From contig CANLNT010000003.1 of assembly GCA_947492825.1 (NCBI GenBank), positions 1 to 64,000 on the forward strand: 64,000 nucleotides of DNA, written 5' to 3'. How positions within the stretch are numbered: the stretch's first letter is position 1; every line of letters begins with the position of its first letter. The notes beneath the pieces were generated by a model. The model worked only from the letters and a program-made list of their open reading frames with translations. It made no database searches and had not been told where the DNA came from. This stretch comes from an uncultured Paracoccaceae bacterium (lineage in GTDB: Bacteria; Pseudomonadota; Alphaproteobacteria; Rhodobacterales; Rhodobacteraceae). This document shows positions 1-9,071 of the stretch, piece after piece. Position numbers and translations under genes: made by a program.

Positions 1-86
1 GAACTTTTCGCAGCCGCTTGATCCAGCGCAAAAACCCATACCATCGATCAGCGCCTATCAATTAATGCAACAGTCCCGTCTTGACC

Positions 87-833
87 CTAAGACAAGCTGC
101 CCGCTGCCCATGAGAAGATAAGGTGTTCGGTGTTGGTCGGCCGAACGGCCACTGAAAACTGCCCCAATCGGTGTCGAAATGCTGTTTGACCATCAAATGA
201 ATCTTCATGCTGAAAGGTCGGAGCGTCGACAAGTTTCGCAGCTTCCGCAATTTCCGAATAACCTACCATGTTCGACAAAGCCTTCGACGCGAAAACCAGC
301 TTGCTGTCTCTGTCATAGATCGAGACAGCATCTGTCATCGCCATCGCGAGGACTATGAGAACCTGGTCAAGTTCTGACAGTGCTTCGGACAGAGCTTCGG
401 ACATGACTTCGCTTCGCTGCAATTCGAGAGCTGTTTCAACACAGGCTGCCATTTTGATGACAAGCTCTTGTTCGACTTCAGTCCATTCGCGCGGTGTTTT
501 GGTCGTGACACAGATCGTACCGATTGGCCCGCAATCCTTAACTGAAATTGGCACGCCAAGATAGCCAACGATACCACCATTTTTGACATAGGCTGTGTCT
601 CTGTAGGTGTCGTTTGCTGCAGCGTTCTCCAATCGCAGTGTTTCATTAGATGCAAAAGTATGCATGCACAGGGTGTCCTTCATGTCATGGGTTTGAAGCT
701 TCCCAGATACTACTTCTGGGAGGTTTCCAAGGGAATAAAACAGCTTCTCGGATTGGATATTTACGTAAGCATTGTCACAATCCAACACGTCCAGCAAAAC
801 AGAAGCGCATTTGTTCATTCGATCGATTAGCAT
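87..833 (-). CDS. GAF-domain sensory/signalling protein
   Basis: About 248 residues. The first ~145 read as a GAF domain (motifs GGIVGYLGVPI, IGTICV and EWTEVEQELV, the last leading into a helix). A coiled helix (VMSEALSEALSELDQ) then joins a PAS-like segment (DAVSIYDRDSKLVFASKAL). There is no kinase, cyclase or HTH output domain, so it probably senses a small ligand or redox state and passes this on through a partner. I prefer the ATG at 833, which has GAGG upstream, over a TTG at 851. It sits alone at the left edge, and its ligand cannot be told from sequence. Confidence 0.75.
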   Translation of the reverse strand: MLIDRMNKCASVLLDVLDCDNAYVNIQSEKLFYSLGNLPEVVSGKLQTHDMKDTLCMHTFASNETLRLENAAANDTYRDTAYVKNGGIVGYLGVPISVKDCGPIGTICVTTKTPREWTEVEQELVIKMAACVETALELQRSEVMSEALSEALSELDQVLIVLAMAMTDAVSIYDRDSKLVFASKALSNMVGYSEIAEAAKLVDAPTFQHEDSFDGQTAFRHRLGQFSVAVRPTNTEHLIFSWAAGSLS

Positions 834-1069
834 CGAAGCCCAGACCCTCAATAGACTTATGAAACATATCGTTTTTGCGGGGACTTTCCAACCTTTTTGA
901 CACGTAGACTTTGTCTAACCATGCGCGAGGCGGATGTACTCAAGGACAATTTCACATAAATCCATCAGTTGCAAAAATTAACATATTCTTCGTCATAGGT
1001 TATTATATTTGGTGTTGCTTTAGTATATTATCGTATGTATGTTGCGTCCTGTCACAGTGGGTCCTCAGA

Positions 1070-1816
1070 ATGCGCCATCCATTCAAGAAGCTCCTCCCCT
1101 CGATCGCAATTGCCTTAACTATGGCAGGCTTTTCGCTGCCGATGCCAGCCCGCGCGCAAACATACCCGATCGATTGCGCGATCCTCCTGTGCCTGTCTGG
1201 AGGCTGGCCTGCTTCCGCGCCATGCGCCAGAGCTCGAGACGAATTCATCCGACGAATTACGCCGTGGCCGGTGGAACCTCCACTACAAATTTGGCGCTGT
1301 CCTTTGGGCGCATCCCATAAGACCGCTCCAGCACCAAACAGTGCAAACCGCCTCTTTGAGGCGTTCTTCCAGTACAACAGCACTGGACCGCGACAATCCT
1401 TTCTATCTCGCGATACCTATGGCCACATTGCGGCCGTTTGGCGCACCCCGGAAGCCCGAGACTACCTTGTTCCCGCCGACCAGGCCTTACGGCTCGTTCA
1501 AGATCGCGCGGACATCGACATCAGCGGTCCTGAGTTCAACTTCGTACGGTCCATCCGCGTCTTTGATGTCCGGTATGCGCGACAGTATGAGTCTAGACGC
1601 GACGGCGACTGCAATCGTAGCGCCACCGTGGTCCTCGGCACATACGGATCCCAAGGCGACTTCGCCTGGCAGAGCTCTTCCATCACCGCCCTGCCTTCCC
1701 CCCATATCGGCCTCGAACGCTGGGGCCAGAATTGCCTTAGTATCAATCATCGATCCGTGTTCGTCGATTGGCGTGACCACGAAGGCATCTACGGCTTTGA
1801 ACAGGTAAACTACTAG
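1070..1816 (+). CDS. Secreted hypothetical protein, conjugation-region type
   Basis: About 248 residues from the ATG at 1070. The frame stays open upstream to a TTG at 911, but the signal peptide (KK, then a hydrophobic stretch ending ARAQ) starts at 1070. The mature N-terminus has paired cysteines and a distinctive motif (CAILLCLSGGWPAS, then FIRRITPWPVEPPLQIWRCP). I associate this motif with hypothetical proteins near conjugal transfer genes in Rhodobacteraceae; that is recollection, not a search. The last ~95 residues are repeated with changes at 15.7-16.0 kb. Function unknown; likely periplasmic. Confidence 0.7.
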   Translation: MRHPFKKLLPSIAIALTMAGFSLPMPARAQTYPIDCAILLCLSGGWPASAPCARARDEFIRRITPWPVEPPLQIWRCPLGASHKTAPAPNSANRLFEAFFQYNSTGPRQSFLSRDTYGHIAAVWRTPEARDYLVPADQALRLVQDRADIDISGPEFNFVRSIRVFDVRYARQYESRRDGDCNRSATVVLGTYGSQGDFAWQSSSITALPSPHIGLERWGQNCLSINHRSVFVDWRDHEGIYGFEQVNY

Positions 1817-1835
1817 CGCCGACAAAGACAGCGTT

Positions 1836-1900
1836 GGCATTGCCACAATGCTGAGGTTGCAGCCCGTTAAGCGGACATTCGCTACGATGCGAAATGATGG
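1836..1900. repeat. Dispersed intergenic repeat, copy 1
   Basis: Just downstream of the secreted protein gene. It carries the family core: a tract like GGTTGCAGCCCGTTAAGCGG followed by ACATTCGCTA and GCGAAAT. The same order of blocks recurs at about 28.9, 29.9, 39.3, 40.6, 45.5, 54.0 and 62.4 kb. This copy is short and diverged. Confidence 0.5.
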
Positions 1901-1999
1901 CACTTCACGAGTCAGTTTGTAGGGCGGCGTCAGTCTCGCCGGAAACCAAAAGTTCGGATTTATGCGTGCACATCGTTTTTTTTGAACGATTTAGGTGCA

Positions 2000-2034
2000 G
2001 CGCCTCGAAACTGTATGGGGTAGTTTCGAGGCGC
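2000..2034. other. Perfect 13-bp hairpin
   Basis: Arms GCGCCTCGAAACT and AGTTTCGAGGCGC pair perfectly around a 9-base loop (GTATGGGGT). There is no T-run after the right arm. A run of eight T lies about 15 bases before the left arm, so on the minus strand this could end transcription as a stem followed, after a gap, by U's. It lies in an otherwise gene-free stretch. Confidence 0.6.
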
Positions 2035-2445
2035 CTGTCTTGCGGTGTGAGAGTGATCAGCTAACTATCTCGAAAAATGGTTAAGAATTCATTAAGTGCG
2101 TTGATCGCGTTCGACCAAACCATTTCTATGAGCTGGTATTTTCCTAACGTTTTTCGACGACCCTGCCTTTGGTGCAGCAGTCGCCCACTTAAAGATCAAC
2201 TTGCTGCAACCAAAAAACGAACACGCCTCGACAAGACAGCGTCGGGGCACGATTCGTTAACGGGTTCCCATCTACTTCAATACAACCTAAGACTGTTTAT
2301 CCTAATTCCAGCAAGGTTGAGCGAGCACTGTGGAGTGTAAGGCCCTAAGGTTTGGCCTCGGGCCCCAACGAACTCGTGTCTGTGGACATTCATAATTCCC
2401 CAATGGTCTAATCCTCGATTCAATCTTCCAAAAGAGAAGGTTTGA
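2035..2445. other. No gene seen
   Basis: Open frames here are short and lack a credible ribosome-binding site or recognisable protein features. It reads as decayed sequence between the hairpin and the IS5 remnant. Confidence 0.5.
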
Positions 2446-2670
2446 ATTGACCTGAGCAGATATGTTCTCACAGACCGTCAATGGCGTGCAGTAGAGCCTA
2501 TATGCCCCGGTAGTTTGTCCGCTACCGGGCGCACCGGGCGCGACACCCGGTTCTTTCTCGAAGCGGTGCTTTGGATCGTACGCACGGATGCCCCCTGGCG
2601 AATGTTGATGAACCAGTGTGAGAGGCTGAGATTTCGGATACGTCGCGAAACTTGTAGAACTACACCTTAA
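2446..2670 (+). pseudogene. IS5-family transposase N-terminal remnant
   Basis: The frame reads RYVLTDRQWRAVEP, then TGRTGRDTRFFLEAVLWIVR and TDAPWR. This is the typical opening of IS5 (IS427-like group) transposases. There is no start codon in frame, the familiar PW-R-DLP continuation is replaced by unrelated residues, and a stop follows at 2670. The DDE catalytic part is absent. It is a fossil of an insertion truncated soon after its N-terminus. Confidence 0.7.
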
Positions 2671-2827
2671 GAACGGCCAGATCATGAGTAGAGAGTCTAA
2701 GGGGTAATGCAATTTCGATGTCAGGCGGGTTTGCGTTCTTCTCCGTCGGCCCAATTAATTGGCTAATGTCTCTATGGATTCCACAGGTATCGAAGCACTC
2801 TTAGGAGCGACCAAAAATGATATTGTA

Positions 2828-3163
2828 TCACAGATCTAGAAAATAGGGTTCGGATCTACGCCAGAAGTGCAAGAGATGTTGCCCTGTTGCAGGTATCTGC
2901 CCCATTGATTCGATTGCAAAAATGTCGGACGCTAAGATCGCTGCAAATTGGTATGCTTTTCCGACCGGCTCATCGCTGTCCGCGAAGTTGTCCTCGAGGT
3001 GTGCAGCGGCGCTCGTTATGGCAAAGCAAATTGCTAGTGCTGGCTCCGTCTGCCATCTTGATACCATCGCACGGACAACCGAACTGATCCGTCCTGAGTC
3101 TCCGGTCGCGATTTCTTCGATAGCGAACTCTATCATCTCGTCAAGACAGCCCGTTCGCATCAT
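2828..3163 (-). CDS. Conserved-looking small hypothetical protein
   Basis: 111 residues, start ATG ATG with AGGA a few bases upstream. The sequence is helix-rich and acidic (DEMIEFAIEEIATGDSGR, AICFAITSAAAHLEDNFAD, AAILASDIFAIESMGQ) with no membrane segment or signal peptide, so it is probably a cytosolic alpha-helical protein. I do not recognise the family. Codon choice and residue composition look like a real gene, unlike the flanking sequence. Confidence 0.6.
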   Translation of the reverse strand: MMRTGCLDEMIEFAIEEIATGDSGRISSVVRAMVSRWQTEPALAICFAITSAAAHLEDNFADSDEPVGKAYQFAAILASDIFAIESMGQIPATGQHLLHFWRRSEPYFLDL

Positions 3164-3430
3164 TTGTCCTAGTTAAAACTTCCAAACCCAAAAGTTGAGC
3201 GCTCAAAATGGTTGCCTGCTCGCCCGATGCTCGACTCCGTCAACCCGAAACGCGGGAAGACGTGAATCTGCACCTCGGACCAGTCTAGCCTGATTGTAAC
3301 TGTTGAGACAGACTTCAAGTAGAAGCGGTCTACACTTGAATTGCGAGCGCCCGACCCAAAAATTCTTGTTGACCTGAGCCCCAAGTCTCCTCCAGCCTTG
3401 CGCGGAGTCCTTGAGTTTAAATCTTTGGCG

Positions 3431-4270
3431 CTAGGCCGCCATCTTGTCCATTGCCTTTCTTTGCAAAAATTCCATCGGGGTGAGGTTGCCCAATGCTGAA
3501 TGTGGTCTGCGCCAGTTGTAATCTTCCTGCCATTCTTCCAGCGCCGGCCGCGCATCCGCCAATGTACCGAACAACGTTTCGTTGAGGCATTCGTCTCGCA
3601 GTTTCCCGTTGAAGCTTTCAATGAAACCGTTCTGTTGGGGCTTCCCTGGTGCGATGTAATGCCAGTCGATGCCTGTATCCTGAACCCACTTGAGAATGGC
3701 CATGCTAGTGAACTCAGTGCCGTTGTCCGACACGATTGTCTTTGGCATGCCGCGTTCAGCAATGATCCGATCCAGCTCGCGTGAAACGCGTTGGCCAGAC
3801 AACGAAGTATCAGCCACCAGCATCAAGTTCTCACGGCTGAAGTCATCAAAGACGGCAAGAATGCGAAAGCGGCGACCATCCGTCAGCGCGTCAGACACGA
3901 AATCTAAGCTCCAACGCTGGTTTGAACCATCTGGCAACACCATTGGTTTTCTTGTCCCCAAGGCACGCTTCCTGCCGCCTCTGCGGCGCACCTGCGGCTT
4001 CTCTTCGGTATAGATGCGCCTGACTTTCTTGTGGTTCACCACAAAACCTTCCCGCGCGATCATTACCTGGACACGACGGCAACCAAACCGCCTCCGTTCC
4101 CGCGAAACGCGCTTGATGGCATCTCGTAGCTCAGCATCATCACCACGACGCGACAGATATCGCACCGATGACCGATCAACTTGCAGCACATCGCACGCCC
4201 GTCGCTGGCTGACCTGATGAACCTCCATCAAATGCACCACAGCTTTCCGCTTCCCAACGGGCGTCACCAT
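3431..4270 (-). CDS. IS3-family transposase OrfB (DDE integrase)
   Basis: 279 residues. An N-terminal HTH_21-like region ([20 protein letters not shown]) precedes the rve integrase core. The core shows the DDE signature: D in [14 protein letters not shown] in [12 protein letters not shown] in [18 protein letters not shown]. The C-terminus has the usual [16 protein letters not shown]. It is normally made as an OrfAB fusion by -1 frameshifting; its start overlaps the orfA end by 7 bases. The frame is intact, so it is potentially active. Confidence 0.9.
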   Translation of the reverse strand: MVTPVGKRKAVVHLMEVHQVSQRRACDVLQVDRSSVRYLSRRGDDAELRDAIKRVSRERRRFGCRRVQVMIAREGFVVNHKKVRRIYTEEKPQVRRRGGRKRALGTRKPMVLPDGSNQRWSLDFVSDALTDGRRFRILAVFDDFSRENLMLVADTSLSGQRVSRELDRIIAERGMPKTIVSDNGTEFTSMAILKWVQDTGIDWHYIAPGKPQQNGFIESFNGKLRDECLNETLFGTLADARPALEEWQEDYNWRRPHSALGNLTPMEFLQRKAMDKMAA

Positions 4271-4545
4271 TTTTTTGAATTGATGTCTCGCAACATTGCG
4301 TTGTCCAACATTTGTTCTGCCAACAGCTTCTTCAACTTGCCGTTCTCGTCTTCCAAGGCTCGCAAGCGCTTCGCGTCAGACGGTTCCATGCCGCCATACT
4401 TCGATTTGTATTTATAGAACGTCGCCGAACTGATCCGGTGCCGCCGACACACATCAGCGGTCTTCTCGCCAGCTTCCTGTTCCTTGATCATTGCGATGAT
4501 CTGTTCGTCCGTGATGATCTGTTCGTCCGTGAATCGTGCCTTCAT
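4264..4545 (-). CDS. IS3-family transposase OrfA (HTH), with 18-bp duplication
   Basis: 93 residues. An HTH_Tnp_1 domain ([20 protein letters not shown], then [17 protein letters not shown]) is followed by a leucine-zipper-like helix ([20 protein letters not shown]). Near the N-terminus TDEQII occurs twice in tandem, matching an 18-bp direct repeat around 4498-4533. Relatives have it once, as does the related orfA at 63.4 kb (one TIAQII). The extra six residues precede the HTH, so function may survive. Confidence 0.88.
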   Translation of the reverse strand: MKARFTDEQIITDEQIIAMIKEQEAGEKTADVCRRHRISSATFYKYKSKYGGMEPSDAKRLRALEDENGKLKKLLAEQMLDNAMLRDINSKKW

Positions 4546-4612
4546 TTGTCCGTCCTTTTGTTGAGCGGACTCTACACAAATTTGGAGGAGTTTTAGGGGC
4601 TCAGGTCATTGT

Positions 4613-4970
4613 CGCAGGCACAACTGGACGGGTCTATGCTGTTCTCGGTTTCAGTTTGGGCATGCCAACTTAGCGTTGAGCTGTATGGTTTCCTAATCCT
4701 TCGGACCGATTCCGCATGCATTCGAAGTTCGAGCGATCAGCTCCATCTGACATCGATGCAATGGTGGCGCCAAGGCCAAGGCGTTCGACGTGCAACTTCT
4801 AGGTCACCATTTGAGGACTCAATGGAGCCATCCTACCGCGACTCCAATGGATCATCTGAGACCCGATCAGCGCAGGTGTTGTTAGTCTGTTTTGGAGTCG
4901 CGCGGCTGTTGATCACAAACCTTGGCTGCTGACGTTGCTGACATACATGCCATAAAACAGGACCTGCTAC
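4613..4970. other. No gene seen
   Basis: Sequence right of the insertion element. No frame has a convincing start, ribosome-binding site or protein character. It does not join with the sequence left of the element into a recognisable interrupted gene. Confidence 0.45.
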
Positions 4971-5102
4971 ATGTACTTCAACGATCTTGACGGTAAGCAG
5001 TTCTTGGCTTCGGCCGATTCGACAAATTTGCTCTATCAAAAGGATGAGCAAATGACCGATCGGAGCAACGAAGTTTTTGGACGCACCTCACTCGGTGTCT
5101 AG
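4971..5102 (+). CDS. Possible 43-residue small protein
   Basis: ATG at 4971 gives 43 codons of hydrophilic, protein-like sequence (MYFNDLDGKQFLASADSTN, then DEQMTDRSNEVFGRTSL). The ribosome-binding site is poor (GGACC upstream). It could equally be a stub of a longer decayed gene. Listed as a weak candidate only. Confidence 0.22.
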   Translation: MYFNDLDGKQFLASADSTNLLYQKDEQMTDRSNEVFGRTSLGV

Positions 5103-5170
5103 CTGATCCCAATGGTCGACCCGCCGAATGGATCGTCCGATGAACATATAGCTAGTTCTCTCGCAAGGTG

Positions 5171-5446
5171 TTACTGGAATTTCTTTAATTTAGGCTTCCA
5201 GCGCTGTTCCACCGTGTTCTTGAATTCGGGTGTCAGTGATGGAGAAGAGTTACGTTGGTCTCCCCGAAAAGGTTCAGACCTTTGTGCCATCGCATGACAA
5301 AAAACTGAACAACTATGGAGGCATAGTCCGGCCAATGCGGCAGATGCATAGTAGATCGCGATCAGTTGCCCCAAATTGAGGTCGTAGAAAAGGTAACTTG
5401 CAAGTGTCGTGATTGATGCGACCGTACCGTAGATGACTGCAGCCAT
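5171..5446 (-). CDS. Small two-helix membrane protein, paralogue of 62898-63143
   Basis: 91 residues from the ATG at 5446, which has a strong GGAGGGG 5 bases upstream; the longer frame to 5578 has no such site. Two hydrophobic stretches (MAAVIYGTVASITTLASYLF and GQLIAIYYASAALAGLCLHS) are joined by a short loop with the LN-GQL motif. A basic, polar C-terminal tail follows. The same pattern (YG-VA--TTLA-YL-Y-LN-GQL-A-YY-SAA--GL-L) occurs in the protein at the other end of the window. Function unknown. Confidence 0.72.
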   Translation of the reverse strand: MAAVIYGTVASITTLASYLFYDLNLGQLIAIYYASAALAGLCLHSCSVFCHAMAQRSEPFRGDQRNSSPSLTPEFKNTVEQRWKPKLKKFQ

Positions 5447-6112
5447 GGTTCCCCTCCGCCTATACTTGACTGACGTTGATAGGTTTTGGTTAACAAACGG
5501 TGAATCCACCGTACTACGAGATTCGGAAGGGTCTGTGGCCGATACCCATCGCCAATCCACAATAAATCCGGAATACACTTGTCTGGTTCAAATTACCGTT
5601 GCAGTCGTGCCCCAGACAGTCCCTGAAGCAATGCAACGCTTGCCAGATTAACTTTGTGTTCAAATGCCCTTTTGCGGGTCGCAAAATTGACTGGACTACC
5701 GTCTAAGAAGTGCGTCGGAACCCTTGCACAAGACTTGTTTGGCCTTTCACAAGACTTTCTGAAATTTGACGCTATGTTCCGGCGAGACCAGTTCGATTTC
5801 CACTCACCCCGATCAGCCTGCTTCATTGGGGTCCAAGATGTTCCTATAAGTATGACTCAGTGAAGTGCTTGTTCGCCGAGAAAATCAGGATTGGACTTTA
5901 GGCATGAGCAACCTGTCTCGGAGTTTTTGGTCAGTTTGATCCAATCTACATTTTTAAACTTGTCAAACAATCCCGGCGACATTGGCGAGACTCTAACAAA
6001 AAGCAAACAAGTTCTTCTCCACTTGAGCCAAAGTGTTCTTGAATGCCCGCCTCTAGCCATGATCTCGCAATAGCAATGTACCTTTGCTAGCAGACTTTCG
6101 CCCCACCGTTTT
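5447..6112. other. No gene seen
   Basis: About 670 bases between the small membrane protein and the RTX glycosidase gene. Short frames on both strands lack start sites and protein features. It presumably holds promoters for the two flanking divergent genes, but no clear -35/-10 pair or dyad stands out. Confidence 0.45.
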
Positions 6113-9046
6113 ATGGGGCGCGAGATGACTGAGTCAAAATACTTAGATGACCTAAGGCAATTTGCTGTCGATAACACTATCGACCGATCTCACTTCGGAG
6201 CCAATTTCGTTGCGGGCATCAATTCTTTCGGAAATGATAGCAATTTCTCTGAAATCGTCGAAAGACTTGGCGTAAGCGCAATTCGGTACCCCGGCGGAAC
6301 GGTCACAGAGAAATACTTTGGTCCGAGGGGATCTGTCTGGGAAGACCTGTTCGAACGCGACCTCGCACAAACGAGAGCTTCAGACGGCCAGGTAATTGAA
6401 GGACCAGGAAAACTCTTCGACTACGCTGACGATCACGATCTTGGTATTCAATTTGTCTTGCCTACCTCAGACCTCGTTAATATGAAAAATGGCAAGGCAG
6501 AAATCGATGGCGTTGCGCTCAACAAAATCCAAGTTTTGGTTGGCGACTTGTTGTCAGGGAGATTTGGCGAAGCCAACATTACTCACTTCGAGATTGGGAA
6601 CGAGTATTATTTCCATGCTGATCTGACTGCCGAGGAATATGGTGCGGTAGCAAATGCCATCATTCAAGCGGTTGACGAAGCGATCCAGGACTATGTGACT
6701 AACGGTGACGTACCTTCGGATTGGAATTCTCCAAAAATTGCTGTTCAGGCCGGTGCTGGCTGGCAAGAAGGCGACAATGCAGAGATAATCGCCGCACTTT
6801 CGCAAGACTCATTGGATCTGGTAGATAGTGTGATCGTCCACTACTACTCCCCCACTTTGGAGCAAACCGAAAGCAGAGAACGGCATTTAGAACAAATCGA
6901 AAAATGGGAATCTGCCGTCGGCGATCGAAAACTCGATTTCTTTGCTTCCGAATGGAACATCTACGGGGGACCGGACGCCGATACCGGTATGGCACAAGCT
7001 TCAGCTCTCATTTCAGGATTTGAGACGCTGATCGATGCAGGTGTCAGTACAGCATCAATTTGGGGGGCACAGTTTCGCTGGTTGGAGGCCGGGTTGTCGT
7101 CCAACTTTGGCGGATCAGATCTTTCTGATACTGAAGCTAGGCTGTCAGTTGCCGGCGAAATTGTCGCTTCAATGCAAGAGTCACTGGTTGGTCTGAGCAG
7201 CATAAGAACAGAAAATTCGGACATTATCGGATCTGTGCGGATTGACGGCGCAGCAAAAGAAGCTTCGGGAAACAGATTTGAAGTAAACAGTTTCGGAAAC
7301 GAAGACCGGGCGGTAATTTACATCTCTTCGAGGACCACAAAACAACTTCAACTGACTCTGGATCCTGCGAACTACTTCGGTGAAACCGTCCACATTTGGG
7401 GTGAATTGCTCACCAGCATCGACGATCCAGCCACAACTTGGAAAGATGAGTCGAATCCAAATTCGCCGCACGGACTCCCCAAATTTGAGATTCTTAGCGA
7501 ATCTGAATTGACAAATGGTGCGATTATCGTGCCACCAGGCGGCATTTTGCGGATCTCCGTACAGCTTTCCAATGATGGGGTTGAGATGGATGATCATGAT
7601 CCCATCTTTCAGAGCGACGTCAACTATGACGATGAGTTGATTGGGTCGGAATTCGATGATCGAATGAATGCACATGTGGGGAGCGACGATCTATTTGGCC
7701 GAGCCGGAAACGACTCAATGCGGAGCGGCGACGGGGCAGATAATGTCTTCGGAGGCCGAGGTAGAGACGCTCTTTTTGGAGAAAACGGAAACGACCGTAT
7801 CTTTGGTGGTCATGGCGACGACGTGGTTGCGGGAGGCGATGGACACGACAAGCTATATGGAAATGCGGGAGACGACATTCTAAGCGGCGGACAAGAAGAC
7901 GATCGGCTCTTCGGTGGCAAAGGAGACGACATCCTCAGCGGTGGTGCCGGCAATGATACCATGAGCGGCGGAGACGGGGGTGACTACTTCGTATGTTCCT
8001 TGGGGGCAAGTGGAACGATCACTGACTTTGACGCGTCTGAAGGTGACCGGATAACCTTCCTGGGGCAATTTGAAGACAAGGACGCGCTAGTTGCAGCAAT
8101 TTCCACAACAGAGGATGATGGTGGCGATCTAATCATAAACGGACCAGACGGTTCGAAACTGATCCTAGAGGGGGCCGGTGATCAGGTGTATTTGTTGGCA
8201 AACAGCGTTGTCGATTTTCAAGAAGCAGGGATCGGCGCCCTAGAGTTGTCAGATCAGCTAAATGAGATGTCAGGTAGCCAACTGCAGAATCTATTAGATG
8301 AAATGGGCTCAGAACAGTTTGAGACCACTTTTCTCTCGGTGGACCCTATCATTCTATTTGCGAATCTAGACGCTCGAGTTGCCGGACAACTCTTGGAAAC
8401 TATGGAACCGTCTGACATCGAGGTGCTTTTTGGCCACGTTGGATTGGAAGGCCTATTGATTGGGCTTAGTGAATACACATCGGACGAGGTCGTTACCTTC
8501 TTTGACTACACATCAGAGGAGAATGCTCAGATGATTGTTTCATTGACAGGTGAGCAACAGGCCAAATCGCTCCTAGATGGTATGGACCACGAAGACAAAG
8601 ACAGGCTTGAGCCAAAGCTTCTTGGAAAAGTCGAGGATGTTCAACAGACAAGTTTGGAGGATTTTCCGACCGTACCAATCGCTGAAATAGAAGAAGAAGA
8701 TGCTAGCGATCAACCAGCAGAAGCAGGTGTCGTTTCGGCTGACTGTTTCGTCGCGACCGTTGCCTACTCAGATGGCAATCACCCTGAGGTCTGGTTGCTT
8801 AGATGGTATCGCGACACAATTATGCGTCGGTCTTATATCGGACGTGCACTCATAGTGCTTTATTGGTGGCTTGGACCGCAATTAGCTGAAGCAGTTTATG
8901 GAAGACCCAAGTCAATCAAAACAGCTCGTTTGACCATTGGCTGGATTGTCGATTTGATATGTTGGTACTATGGGAGATCGCCTGGCCGTCAGGATGATCA
9001 ACCCTGCCTATTTGATAGTCGCCTGATAAGGCTAAGAAAGAGGTAG
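6113..9046 (+). CDS. Glycosidase-like RTX protein with CFI-box C-terminus
   Basis: 977 residues (or 973 from the ATG at 6125). Residues ~1-480 resemble a clan-A (TIM-barrel) glycoside hydrolase: FEIGNEYYF places a likely acid/base Glu at 164 and FFASEWNIYG a likely nucleophile Glu at 280, with RYPGGTV and the terminal beta-sandwich of GH39/51/79-type enzymes. Residues ~505-625 are about eleven RTX calcium-binding nonapeptides (GG-GDD-L-G). There is no Sec signal, so type I secretion is likely. Residues ~630-860 are acidic and helical with repeated LLD-M motifs. The end (from Cys878, CFVATVAY, then HPEVWLLRWYRDTIM) is a CFI-box C-terminal domain. No type I exporter is in the window. Substrate unknown. 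Confidence 0.82.
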   Translation: MGREMTESKYLDDLRQFAVDNTIDRSHFGANFVAGINSFGNDSNFSEIVERLGVSAIRYPGGTVTEKYFGPRGSVWEDLFERDLAQTRASDGQVIEGPGKLFDYADDHDLGIQFVLPTSDLVNMKNGKAEIDGVALNKIQVLVGDLLSGRFGEANITHFEIGNEYYFHADLTAEEYGAVANAIIQAVDEAIQDYVTNGDVPSDWNSPKIAVQAGAGWQEGDNAEIIAALSQDSLDLVDSVIVHYYSPTLEQTESRERHLEQIEKWESAVGDRKLDFFASEWNIYGGPDADTGMAQASALISGFETLIDAGVSTASIWGAQFRWLEAGLSSNFGGSDLSDTEARLSVAGEIVASMQESLVGLSSIRTENSDIIGSVRIDGAAKEASGNRFEVNSFGNEDRAVIYISSRTTKQLQLTLDPANYFGETVHIWGELLTSIDDPATTWKDESNPNSPHGLPKFEILSESELTNGAIIVPPGGILRISVQLSNDGVEMDDHDPIFQSDVNYDDELIGSEFDDRMNAHVGSDDLFGRAGNDSMRSGDGADNVFGGRGRDALFGENGNDRIFGGHGDDVVAGGDGHDKLYGNAGDDILSGGQEDDRLFGGKGDDILSGGAGNDTMSGGDGGDYFVCSLGASGTITDFDASEGDRITFLGQFEDKDALVAAISTTEDDGGDLIINGPDGSKLILEGAGDQVYLLANSVVDFQEAGIGALELSDQLNEMSGSQLQNLLDEMGSEQFETTFLSVDPIILFANLDARVAGQLLETMEPSDIEVLFGHVGLEGLLIGLSEYTSDEVVTFFDYTSEENAQMIVSLTGEQQAKSLLDGMDHEDKDRLEPKLLGKVEDVQQTSLEDFPTVPIAEIEEEDASDQPAEAGVVSADCFVATVAYSDGNHPEVWLLRWYRDTIMRRSYIGRALIVLYWWLGPQLAEAVYGRPKSIKTARLTIGWIVDLICWYYGRSPGRQDDQPCLFDSRLIRLRKR

Positions 9047-9071
9047 ATTGCTGATCTGGAACAAAGCTGCA

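Larger units (their letters stand above)
3370..4608 (-). mobile_element. IS3-family insertion sequence (IS407-like), complete
   Basis: A 1239-bp element with matched imperfect ends. Both ends begin TGACCTGAGCCCC reading inward and share CTCCTCC and GAGTCC further in. The flanks carry the 4-bp direct repeat TTGT at 3366-3369 and 4609-4612, as expected of an IS407-group target duplication. It encodes overlapping orfA and orfB on the minus strand. Clean ends and intact frames suggest a fairly recent insertion, although orfA has an internal duplication. Confidence 0.85.

Noticed and set aside
911-1069. TTG-started extension of the secreted protein
   Set aside because: It adds an unlikely Cys/Trp-rich leader before a complete signal peptide that starts at the ATG at 1070.
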